Shown: positions 1-4,929, counted from the stretch's first letter. The stretch: 5,572 bases of DNA from Ferrovibrio terrae_B (GCF_943371255.1 NZ_CALRUC010000177.1:1-5572); one strand, 5' to 3'. Numbers and translations are program-made. Notes: generated by a model not told the origin, from the sequence alone.

Positions 1-198
1 GGTGCCGGCATTGCGGCGATCGGCATGGGCGGCGCGGCGATCGGCGTGGGTCTGATCTTCGCGAACTTCCTCAATGGCGCGCTGCGCAATCCGGGCGCTG
101 CCCCGAAGCTGTTCGGCAACCTGATGCTGGGCTTCGCCGTGACCGAAGCGCTCGGCATCTTCGCGCTGCTGATCGCGCTGCTGATCCTGTTCGTCTGA
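1..198 (+). CDS. atpE: ATP synthase F0 subunit c, 3' part (5' end outside window)
   Basis: Subunit c forms the rotating proteolipid ring of F0 in the inner membrane and carries protons. The window opens inside the gene; 65 codons remain before TGA at 196-198. The family is usually about 75 residues, so roughly ten N-terminal residues are missing. Visible are the Gly/Ala-rich first helix (GAGIAAIGMGGAAIGVG), the polar loop with Arg-Asn-Pro (residues 29-31 of the fragment) that contacts the F1 stalk, and the second helix FAVTEALGIF. Its Glu (fragment residue 49, bases 145-147) is the expected ion-binding carboxylate. I see no added sodium-type signature, so proton coupling is the default inference. 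The next gene begins five bases after the stop, which indicates an operon and probable translational coupling. Confidence 0.96.
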   Translation, partial: GAGIAAIGMGGAAIGVGLIFANFLNGALRNPGAAPKLFGNLMLGFAVTEALGIFALLIALLILFV

Positions 199-203
199 GT
201 TAA

Positions 204-698
204 ATGCCTCAGCTCGAAACAGCCACTTTCCTGCCGCAGCTCGTCTGGCTGCTGATCAGCTTTGCCATTCTCTATCTGTTGATGGCAAAGCTGGCGCTGC
301 CGCGCGTGGCTGAGGTTGTGGACGGGCGCCGCAAGCGCCTGGAACACGATCTCGAGGAAGCGGCCCGGCTGAAGCGCGACACCGAGAAGGCGATCGCCGA
401 CTACGAGCAGGCGCTGGCAAGCGCGCGGGCCAAGGCCCAGACGATTGCCGGCGAGACGCGGACCCGGATCGCGGCCGAACAGGCTGCGGTGCGGGCCAAG
501 CTCGAAGCCGAGATCACCGAGCGGACCAAGGCGGCGGAAGCCAGCATCCTCGTGGCCAAGCAGCAGGCGCTCGCCTCGCTGCAATCGGTCGCGGCGCAGG
601 CGGCATCCGATGTCGTGGCCCGGCTGAGCGGCACGGCGCCGAGCAACGACGCGGTGGAAGCCGCCGTTGCCCAGGCGCTCGCCAAGCGCAGCGCGTAG
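204..698 (+). CDS. atpG: ATP synthase F0 subunit b' (second b-type stator subunit)
   Basis: This is the b' stator subunit, which pairs with b to make the peripheral stalk that holds F1 still against the rotating ring. The 164-residue protein starts MPQLETATFLPQLVWLL, typical of alphaproteobacterial and cyanobacterial b'. One membrane helix covers about residues 12-32. A long charged Ala/Glu/Lys/Arg-rich helix then runs to about residue 145, as expected for the coiled-coil stalk. The length fits the family. The ATG lies five bases after the atpE stop without a clear Shine-Dalgarno, so translation probably depends on coupling. Naming differs between genomes (atpG, atpX or atpF2), and atpG elsewhere denotes F1 gamma; this is not gamma. 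Function is certain from family resemblance and position; the symbol is less certain. Confidence 0.93.
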   Translation: MPQLETATFLPQLVWLLISFAILYLLMAKLALPRVAEVVDGRRKRLEHDLEEAARLKRDTEKAIADYEQALASARAKAQTIAGETRTRIAAEQAAVRAKLEAEITERTKAAEASILVAKQQALASLQSVAAQAASDVVARLSGTAPSNDAVEAAVAQALAKRSA

Positions 699-713
699 GA
701 CCGGAGGTCAGAT

Positions 714-1199
714 ATGTTCCAAGATCCGACATTCTGGGTTCTGGTCGCCTTCGTCCTGTTCTTTGCCCTGATCTTCTACCTGAAGGTTCCGGGCAAGGTG
801 CTGGCGCAGCTCGACGAGCGTGGCGCCCGCATCAAGCAGGGCCTGGATGAGGCCGAGAAGCTGCACCAGGACGCGCAGCATCTCTTCGCCGAATACCAGC
901 GCAAGCAGCGCAACGCCCTGAAGGAAGCCGAGGAGATCGTCGCCGCGGCCGAAGCCGAGGCGAAGGCCCTGCTGAAGGACACCGAGGCCGAGCTGAAGCT
1001 CAGCCTGGAGCGTCGCCGCAAGCAGGCCGAGGACCGGATCGCCCAGGCCGAAAAGCAGGCGGTGCAGGAAGTTCGCGACACGGCCGTGGAACTGGCGATC
1101 GCTGCCGCGACCCAGGTGCTCGGCCAGTCGCTGCAGGGTGCCGCCGCCGCCGCGCAGATCGATCGCGCCATCGGCGACGTCAAGGCCAAGCTGCACTGA
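714..1199 (+). CDS. atpF: ATP synthase F0 subunit b
   Basis: Subunit b is the other half of the peripheral stalk and forms a heterodimer with b'. The 161-residue protein begins MFQDPTFWVLVAFVLFFALI, with a membrane helix at about residues 6-24. The VPGKVLAQLDERGARI segment that follows marks the usual exit from the membrane. The rest is a long amphipathic, highly charged helix ending in an Ala-rich C-terminal part thought to contact delta. A good Shine-Dalgarno, GGAGG at 703-707, sits six bases before the ATG. The gene follows b' by 15 bases and is the last of the operon: a strong terminator comes 24 bases after its stop and no F1 gene follows. That agrees with the split F0 and F1 operons of alphaproteobacteria. 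Confidence 0.95.
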   Translation: MFQDPTFWVLVAFVLFFALIFYLKVPGKVLAQLDERGARIKQGLDEAEKLHQDAQHLFAEYQRKQRNALKEAEEIVAAAEAEAKALLKDTEAELKLSLERRRKQAEDRIAQAEKQAVQEVRDTAVELAIAAATQVLGQSLQGAAAAAQIDRAIGDVKAKLH

Positions 1200-1222
1200 A
1201 CGCTTCAGCGTCGAACGATTTG

Positions 1223-1250
1223 AAAAGGGCCGCAGCGATGCGGCCCTTTT
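1223..1250 (+). terminator. Rho-independent terminator of the F0 operon
   Basis: A perfect 12-bp stem pairs 1223-1234 (AAAAGGGCCGCA) with 1239-1250, around a GCGA (GNRA-type) tetraloop. The T-rich run TTTTTCTTT (1247-1255) follows on the plus strand. It lies 24 bases after the atpF stop and so closes the ATP synthase transcript. The minus-strand reading has only four T's after the stem, so the plus orientation is favoured. Confidence 0.93.
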
Positions 1251-1254
1251 TCTT

Positions 1255-1263
1255 TGCTATGAT
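1255..1263 (+). promoter_or_regulatory. Possible extended -10 promoter for the small membrane protein gene
   Basis: TGCTATGAT matches the extended -10 form TGn-TATAAT with one mismatch. It begins in the T-tail of the preceding terminator. No -35 element can be seen, because the terminator stem occupies that space. A start near 1270 would give a leader of about 20 bases containing the GGAG at 1279-1282. The match and position are seen; activity is inferred. Confidence 0.35.
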
Positions 1264-1290
1264 GGCGGCAAATATTCTGGAGATGTCACC

Positions 1291-1557
1291 ATGCATATGC
1301 TGATGATGACGGCGCTGGGCTTAGCGGTGCTGGCCGCCTTCTGGTTCATCGGCCGCCTGCTCAATGCTCGCGCCGGCCGCATGGTCGTCAACGGCCCGCG
1401 GCTGTTTTTAGCCGTCTGGGCCGCGGTGTCGTTCTACAATGGCTATATCGGGGTGACGAAAGCCGGCTATTCGGTGCAGGCCGAGCTGCTGGTGCATCTG
1501 GTGGTGTTCGGACTGCCGGCCGTGGCGGCGGTCGTCCTGATGTTCAGGAAGCTTTAG
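1291..1557 (+). CDS. Small inner-membrane protein of unknown function
   Basis: This is an 88-residue hydrophobic protein starting MHMLMMTALGLAVLAAFWFI. Three likely membrane helices lie at about residues 4-23, 31-51 and 64-84. Between the second and third is a polar patch, FYNGYIGVTKAGYSVQAELL. The Asn-Gly-Tyr-Ile-Gly-Val and Ala-Gly-Tyr-Ser stretches look like conserved family motifs, but I recognise no named family or activity. I chose the ATG at 1291 because GGAG at 1279-1282 sits eight bases before it. The open frame extends further upstream, to 1138, but that part overlaps atpF in another frame and crosses the terminator. The gene has its own possible promoter and appears to be a single-gene unit. 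Its TAG is one base from the stop of the convergent methyltransferase gene. Confidence 0.8.
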   Translation: MHMLMMTALGLAVLAAFWFIGRLLNARAGRMVVNGPRLFLAVWAAVSFYNGYIGVTKAGYSVQAELLVHLVVFGLPAVAAVVLMFRKL

Positions 1558-1558
1558 T

Positions 1559-2503
1559 CTAGTCCACCACGCGGCAGAACACGCGATACAGCCGGATGAT
1601 GTTGGCATCCATGGCGCTGACGCGGATCGCCCAGTGCTCGCCCTCGCAGATCGCCCATTCGCGTTCGTTCTCATCCACCGCCTTGCCCTTCAGCTTCACT
1701 TCCTCGGCATAGTTGGCGAAGGACTCGATCACCGCGGACTTCAGCTCATGGGTGACGTCTTCCATGTAGCAGATGATGAAATTCAGGCTTTCCAGTTCGG
1801 CCTGCAGGCCTTCGGGCGTCAGCAGATGTGGCTTCACCGGCTCGCGGTCCCACCACACTTCATAGACGCGGCTTTCGGTCGATCCGGTCAGCAGGAAATC
1901 GGTGAACATCAGCTGGCCGTTCGGCTTCATCGCCGCGCGCAGCTTGGCCAGCAGCAGGCGTTTGTCCTGCACGCTCATCAGCCCGTCCTTGGACAGGAAG
2001 ACATCGACGCTCTTGCGCTTGAAATTCATGTCATCGAGCGAACCGACCTTGATATTGGTGCGCTGCTTCACGCCCTGGCTCTTGGCCAGGTCGATCGAGG
2101 CGGCGGCCAGCTCCGGATCGGGCTCATAGGCATCGATCCACAGATTCTCGCGGGCCATCAGGCGGGTCATGCCGCCCATGCCGCTGCCCAGTTCGGTGAT
2201 CGACATGTTGGGATTGAGGCCGAGCGGGGCGACCAGCGGTTTCATCAGCTCTTCGCCGCCCGGCTGGTTGAAGCCTTCGCCGAACAGCTTTTGCACCACC
2301 TGGCGGCGGCGCGGCGACCAGCTGTCGATGCTGGGGACCTCCTTGGGTGCCTCGTCGACGCCTTCGCCTTCCGTCTCCACGGGCTGTGGGGCGTAGTCCT
2401 TGAGCGTGTGCTGCATGACATAGTCGTCGCCATGCCACCAGGCGCGCAGCTTCTCGCGCCAGGTCACTTCCTCGGACTGCTCAGAGTTCTCCTTCACCAC
2501 CAC
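1559..2503 (-). CDS. SAM-dependent methyltransferase, class I fold
   Basis: This is a Rossmann-fold methyltransferase with unknown substrate. Numbered from the start chosen here (314 aa), SAM motif I is ITELGSGMGG at about 102-111. An acidic residue follows strand 2 in DAYEPDP (about 124-130), then GSLDDM (about 154-159). The segment FLSKDGLMSVQDK (about 169-181) and FTDF (about 200-203) resemble the corresponding parts of phosphoethanolamine or glycine/sarcosine N-methyltransferases, suggesting a small-molecule substrate; this is inference. The N-terminus carries VTWREKLRAWWHG and then an acidic Pro-rich linker. The frame stays open to GTG at 2620, but that GTG directly abuts the T-run of the upstream terminator and its first 39 residues look noncoding. 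GTG at 2503, with a weak GGA seven bases upstream, is preferred; GTG at 2500 or 2497 is possible. No membrane helix is seen. Confidence 0.86.
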   Translation of the reverse strand: MVVKENSEQSEEVTWREKLRAWWHGDDYVMQHTLKDYAPQPVETEGEGVDEAPKEVPSIDSWSPRRRQVVQKLFGEGFNQPGGEELMKPLVAPLGLNPNMSITELGSGMGGMTRLMARENLWIDAYEPDPELAAASIDLAKSQGVKQRTNIKVGSLDDMNFKRKSVDVFLSKDGLMSVQDKRLLLAKLRAAMKPNGQLMFTDFLLTGSTESRVYEVWWDREPVKPHLLTPEGLQAELESLNFIICYMEDVTHELKSAVIESFANYAEEVKLKGKAVDENEREWAICEGEHWAIRVSAMDANIIRLYRVFCRVVD

Positions 2504-2625
2504 TGTCGTATCCAGATTCAGATTCGGACAGTCTGCTGTAACGCCGATATGGTTGATTTTCTGTTGCCGGCGCGGGTTACAGCCTTGTCCCTGTGGAAAA
2601 ATCTGGATCACGGGACGCACAAAAA

Positions 2626-2654
2626 CAAGCGCCCGCCGAAGGGGCGGGCGCTTG
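2626..2654 (-). terminator. Rho-independent terminator after the DEAD-box gene
   Basis: A perfect 12-bp stem pairs 2626-2637 (CAAGCGCCCGCC) with 2643-2654 around a five-base loop. Read on the minus strand, the stem is followed at once by five T's (2625-2621). The plus-strand reading has no T-run after it. It therefore ends transcripts from the DEAD-box gene about 70 bases past its stop and separates that gene from the methyltransferase gene. Confidence 0.88.
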
Positions 2655-2721
2655 AGTATACTTTAGATTTGGTTACCTGACCTTTCGGTCAACCTGGAAT
2701 CGCCAGGCGGTGGCGCCGGTT

Positions 2722-3474
2722 TTACCGGCGGCCGGCCATGCGTTCCGGCAGCAGGTCGCGCACGCGACGCCGGGCTTCGGTGTCGCGGATACGGGCCGAC
2801 TGGGCGGTGGTGATCAGGCGCGGCGCCGGCGGGTTGGCCAGCACGGTGACCGGATCGGTCAGCAGGTTGTCGGCCAGCTGCTTGATCTCGGCCGGCAGGG
2901 TGGTGGCAAACACGATGGTCTGGCGCTCGGTCGGTGCGGCCTCGAAGATGGCGCGCAGCTCGTTGGTGACGCCGAGTTCCAGCATGCGGTCGGTCTCGTC
3001 CAGCACCATGATCTCGAGCTTGTTCAGCTCCAGCTGGCCGGCATTGATCAACTCGACCACGCGGCCGGGCGTGCCGATCAGGATGTCGATGCCGCGCGAC
3101 AGCGCCTGGGCCTGGGCTGCCTTGCCGGGGCCTTCGTAAACCGTGACCTGGCTCAGCCGGACGAAGCGGCCGTAGGCGCGGAAGCTTTCCTGGATATGCT
3201 GCACGCGCTCACGCGACGTGGTCAGGATCAGCGCGCGCACCTTGCGCGGGCCGGCCGGATGACGGTCGATGGACAGGTGCTGCAGGATGGGCAGGGTGAA
3301 GGCGACGGTCTTGCCAGCACCGGCTTCCGCCTGCCCGAGCAGATCACGGCCCTGAAGCAGATGTGGGATCGCTTTCGCCTGGATCGGCGTTGGCGCGACG
3401 TGCTTTTCAGCCGTCAGGGCACGCTGAATGGGTTCAACGAGATCGAGCGAGGAGAATTGATTGCTGTTCAACAT
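2722..3474 (-). CDS. DEAD-box helicase-like protein with only the first RecA domain and altered motifs
   Basis: The 250-residue protein matches the N-terminal RecA-like domain of RhlE/DeaD-type RNA helicases. The Q motif has Phe7 and PTPIQ at 28-32. Motif I is AEAGAGKT (49-56), with the ATP-binding Lys kept. Motif Ib TPGR (135-138) is intact. Others are changed: motif Ia reads TTSRERV (85-91) instead of PTRELA, motif II is DETD (159-162), and motif III is ATT (190-192) in place of SAT. The second RecA domain (motifs IV-VI, including the arginine finger) is absent; usual family members exceed about 370 residues. The protein ends in an Arg-rich tail (226-250). A terminator and an unrelated gene follow, so a simple frameshift does not explain the loss. 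ATP binding is plausible and unwinding unlikely. Start ATG 3474 has only a weak AGG upstream. Not clearly a pseudogene. Confidence 0.85.
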   Translation of the reverse strand: MLNSNQFSSLDLVEPIQRALTAEKHVAPTPIQAKAIPHLLQGRDLLGQAEAGAGKTVAFTLPILQHLSIDRHPAGPRKVRALILTTSRERVQHIQESFRAYGRFVRLSQVTVYEGPGKAAQAQALSRGIDILIGTPGRVVELINAGQLELNKLEIMVLDETDRMLELGVTNELRAIFEAAPTERQTIVFATTLPAEIKQLADNLLTDPVTVLANPPAPRLITTAQSARIRDTEARRRVRDLLPERMAGRR

Positions 3475-3661
3475 CGGCCTGCAAAGGTTCAGTTACGCGG
3501 CAGGTTACCACTAAAAGACCGGGCACCGTGAAACTGGTTTAGAGTGACAGTTCGTCCCGGTCCGGCAGCGCCAGAAGCGCGGCGGCGAACGGGGGGTCAT
3601 GTCACGGAAGCCAGGATCATGAGGTACGGCGGCGTCCGGCGGGGTACCGCGAACCCGCGTG

Positions 3662-3689
3662 ATACTAGCGGCCGTTCCCTGTTTTGCAA
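3662..3689 (-). promoter_or_regulatory. Tentative promoter for the DEAD-box gene
   Basis: On the minus strand TTGCAA (3689-3684) and TAGTAT (3667-3662) are 16 bases apart; each matches the sigma70 consensus at four of six positions. It would start near 3655, giving a leader of about 180 bases before ATG 3474. Long leaders are known for some DEAD-box genes. Matches of this quality also occur by chance. Confidence 0.2.
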
Positions 3690-3919
3690 GCGCGAAACCT
3701 CATGGTGCGACAATCATGTAAAAGCAGCCAAAAATGCCGTTTTTTCATACCTGCCCTCGATCAGTCACATGGTGACAAGAGCGTTGTTTTTCAAGGCCAT
3801 GGGCGCAGATTCCGGAGTCTTTTCCGTGCTATCGCCTGCCGGCTGCGCCGCCGCGGCCGGGCTGCGCGCCGGACGGGTGAAACGGCTGTCTGAGCAGACG
3901 ACTCGGAAATGGTTAACGG

Positions 3920-3963
3920 GGTGACCCGGCGGGCAGGGCGGGACTCGGCCTGCCCGGGTGACC
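3920..3963 (+). repeat. Long imperfect hairpin
   Basis: The outer arm GGTGACCC (3920-3927) pairs with GGGTGACC (3956-3963) with one G-G mismatch. After a three-base bulge, GGGCAGG (3931-3937) pairs perfectly with CCTGCCC (3949-3955). The two ends also form a direct repeat, GGGTGACC at 3919-3926 and 3956-3963. No T-run follows on the plus strand, so it is not a standard terminator. It could be an RNA structure or a DNA-binding region; its role is unknown. Confidence 0.5.
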
Positions 3964-3976
3964 GGGATTTAGGCCC

Positions 3977-3991
3977 TTTCCGTAACGGAAA
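3977..3991. promoter_or_regulatory. Operator-like palindrome TTTCCGTAACGGAAA
   Basis: Two perfect 7-base arms flank one central base: TTTCCGT, A, ACGGAAA. The one-base centre suits a dimeric DNA-binding protein better than an RNA hairpin, although TTTCC-GTAAC-GGAAA could also fold. It lies about 240 bases before rpmI. I do not recognise it as a known regulator's site. Confidence 0.4.
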
Positions 3992-4103
3992 CCTGCCCCC
4001 GTAGGGCGCGGTGCGGCCCCCGGCGGGCGGCCTGACCGGTTAACAGCCGCTGAGGCCGGAAAACCACAGCGAAATCCATCTGCGGCCGGGCCGGCAATGC
4101 GCC

Positions 4104-4132
4104 TTGCAATCCCCGGGATTGGCCGCTAAAAC
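4104..4132 (+). promoter_or_regulatory. Likely promoter for rpmI-rplT, with a palindrome in its spacer
   Basis: TTGCAA (4104-4109) and TAAAAC (4127-4132) are separated by exactly 17 bases, each matching the sigma70 consensus at four of six positions. A start near 4139 would give a leader of about 76 bases. A perfect 7-1-7 palindrome, CAATCCC-C-GGGATTG (4107-4121), overlaps the -35 end and spacer, where a repressor could block RNA polymerase. Sequence matches are seen; promoter and operator activity are inferred. Confidence 0.4.
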
Positions 4133-4144
4133 CGCGCGCTCGTA

Positions 4145-4173
4145 TCGGGCGTTCCGGCCGGAAGGGCTGCCGA
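4145..4173 (+). promoter_or_regulatory. Hairpin in the predicted rpmI leader
   Basis: TTCCGGCCGGAA (4152-4163) is a perfect 12-base palindrome. Around it GC (4149-4150) pairs with GC (4166-4167) and TCGG (4145-4148) pairs with CCGA (4170-4173), leaving small bulges. If transcription starts near 4139, this structure is at the 5' end of the mRNA. Leader structures bound by L20 control this operon type in other bacteria; equivalence here is not shown. Confidence 0.35.
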
Positions 4174-4196
4174 GTTCGCCTTGAAGATCACTCCAT

Positions 4197-4208
4197 ACCT
4201 TCGGAGGT
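4197..4208 (+). promoter_or_regulatory. rpmI Shine-Dalgarno inside a small hairpin
   Basis: The ribosome binding site GGAGG (4203-4207) lies seven bases before ATG 4215. ACCT (4197-4200) can pair with AGGT (4205-4208) over a TCGG loop, covering most of the site. Four pairs alone are weak, so this would matter only if it is stabilised, for example by protein binding. A second ATG at 4210 is out of frame and too close to the site to be used. Confidence 0.4.
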
Positions 4209-4214
4209 TATGAA

Positions 4215-4415
4215 ATGCCCAAGTTGAAGACCAAGAGCTCGGCCAAAAAGCGCTTCAAGCTCACGGCGACCGGCAAGGTGAAGCGGGCCCATGCGGGCAA
4301 GCGTCACGGCATGATCAAGCGCACCAACAAGCAGATCCGGAATCATCGCGGCACCGCCGTGATGGTCGAGGGTGATGCGCGCAAGATCCTGAAGAACTAC
4401 CTGCCCAACGCCTGA
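4215..4415 (+). CDS. rpmI: 50S ribosomal protein L35
   Basis: L35 is a small, very basic protein of the large ribosomal subunit. The 66-residue product begins MPKLKTKSSAKKRFKLTATG and has the family's KVKRAHAGKRHGMIKRT centre and a C-terminal DARKILKNYLPNA. Length and sequence fit bacterial L35 throughout. The ATG is supported by GGAGG at 4203-4207. It is the first gene of the rpmI-rplT pair, with 17 bases before rplT. The structured leader just upstream may regulate it; in other bacteria L20 represses this operon by binding the mRNA. infC, which precedes rpmI in many bacteria, is absent from the sequence upstream. Confidence 0.98.
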   Translation: MPKLKTKSSAKKRFKLTATGKVKRAHAGKRHGMIKRTNKQIRNHRGTAVMVEGDARKILKNYLPNA

Positions 4416-4432
4416 GCTGAGGAGATACTGAC

Positions 4433-4801
4433 ATGGCACGTGTTAAGCGGGGCGTTACCGCCCATGCCCGCCACAAGAAGGTCCTGAAGCTCGCCAAGGG
4501 CTACCGTGGCCGCAATTCCACCGTCTTCCGCGTCGCGATCGAAAAGGTCGAAAAGGGACTGCAGTATGCATTCCGCGACCGTCGCGCCAAGAAGCGCAAC
4601 TTCCGCTCGCTCTGGATCCAGCGCATCAACGCTGCGGCCCGCGAGCAGGGTCTGACCTACGGCCGATTTATCAACGGCCTCGCGCTCGCCGGCATCGAGA
4701 TCGACCGCAAGGTTCTGGCTGATCTCGCCGTCCACGAGCCCGAGTCCTTCAACGCCCTGGTGGCGCAGGCCAAAGCGGCCCTGCCTGCCGCGGCGGCCTG
4801 A
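4433..4801 (+). CDS. rplT: 50S ribosomal protein L20
   Basis: L20 binds 23S rRNA early in assembly of the large subunit and in several bacteria also represses its own operon. The 122-residue protein begins MARVKRGVTAHARHKKVLKL. It carries the extended basic N-terminal tail, the GYRGRNSTVFRVAIEKVEKG segment and the globular C-terminal part with FRSLWIQRINAAAREQGLTY. Length matches the family (E. coli about 118), with a short Ala-rich extension at the end. AGGAG at 4420-4424, eight bases before the ATG, is a good ribosome binding site. It is cotranscribed with rpmI, and a strong terminator lies about 40 bases after its stop. Confidence 0.98.
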   Translation: MARVKRGVTAHARHKKVLKLAKGYRGRNSTVFRVAIEKVEKGLQYAFRDRRAKKRNFRSLWIQRINAAAREQGLTYGRFINGLALAGIEIDRKVLADLAVHEPESFNALVAQAKAALPAAAA

Positions 4802-4842
4802 TCGGCCCGCACTCGCAGTTCTAAGATAAGCGACTGTTTGCG

Positions 4843-4868
4843 AAGGGGGCCGTCATGACGGCCCCCTT
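4843..4868 (+). terminator. Rho-independent terminator between rplT and pheS
   Basis: The 26 bases form a perfect palindrome: 4843-4855 is the exact reverse complement of 4856-4868. As RNA it gives an 11-bp stem (AAGGGGGCCGT with ACGGCCCCCTT) and a CATG loop, followed by TGTTTTGT. It should end most rpmI-rplT transcripts. No Phe-rich leader peptide is visible before it, so E. coli-type pheM attenuation of pheS is not supported. Confidence 0.92.
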
Positions 4869-4904
4869 TGTTTTGTCTGCAACACCGCTGTCGCGTCGCC
4901 GGCT

Positions 4905-4910
4905 TATAGT
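4905..4910 (+). promoter_or_regulatory. Possible -10 element for pheS
   Basis: TATAGT matches TATAAT at five of six positions and lies 19 bases before the pheS ATG, after the terminator. That would place the transcript start at about 4917, close to the ribosome binding site. No convincing -35 is present 16-18 bases upstream, so support is modest. Confidence 0.25.
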
Positions 4911-4929
4911 TGAGCAGTAAAGAGGAAGC

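Larger units (their letters stand above)
3475..4214. other. 740-bp region between divergent genes, no convincing gene
   Basis: This region separates the minus-strand DEAD-box gene from plus-strand rpmI, so it should hold promoters for both. The only sizeable frame (3544-3924, +, GTG start) has no Shine-Dalgarno, an Arg/Gly-rich start of low complexity and no recognisable domain. I do not call it. Positions about 3670-3800 are more AT-rich than the surroundings, with runs such as AAAAA and TTTTTT. Positions about 3840-4170 are very GC-rich and hold several inverted repeats, listed separately. I found no tRNA, 4.5S, tmRNA or RNase P signature by eye, and infC, often upstream of rpmI in other bacteria, is not here. 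Confidence 0.7.

Noticed and set aside
708..1196. 162-codon minus-strand frame exactly opposite atpF
   Set aside because: The repetitive coiled-coil codons of atpF produce an open complement; there is no independent evidence for a gene.
2592..2600. DnaA-box-like TTTTCCACA on the minus strand
   Set aside because: It fits the loose consensus TTWTNCACA, but it is a single copy. About one such match by chance is unsurprising in a window this size, and no origin features surround it.
1634..2680. 348-codon open frame on the plus strand opposite the methyltransferase gene
   Set aside because: It is His/Leu/Gln-rich with no recognisable domain. It mirrors a clear methyltransferase on the other strand and runs through the minus-strand terminator. 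This is a typical GC-rich shadow frame.
2714..2730. Inverted repeat CGCCGGT-TTT-ACCGGCG over the DEAD-box stop codon
   Set aside because: It is only seven pairs and lacks a T-run in either direction. The stronger terminator at 2626-2654 explains transcript ending.
2710..3531. 273-codon open frame on the plus strand opposite the DEAD-box gene
   Set aside because: The low-complexity Gly/Gln/Asp-rich product has no domain. The minus-strand frame has unmistakable helicase motifs.
3768..3776. GTCAC-ATG-GTGAC resembling a CRP/FNR site (about 3764-3776)
   Set aside because: The half-sites are in the wrong order and spacing for TGTGA-N6-TCACA, so it is not a CRP-type operator.
3544..3924. 126-codon plus-strand frame in the gene-poor region
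   Set aside because: It starts at a GTG with no Shine-Dalgarno, its composition is irregular and it has no recognisable domain. The internal ATG codons at 3619 and 3769 give no better candidate. A real small gene cannot be fully excluded.
3912..4044. Two GTTAAC sites suggesting CtrA binding
   Set aside because: CtrA sites need two TTAA half-sites seven bases apart; neither site has a properly spaced partner.
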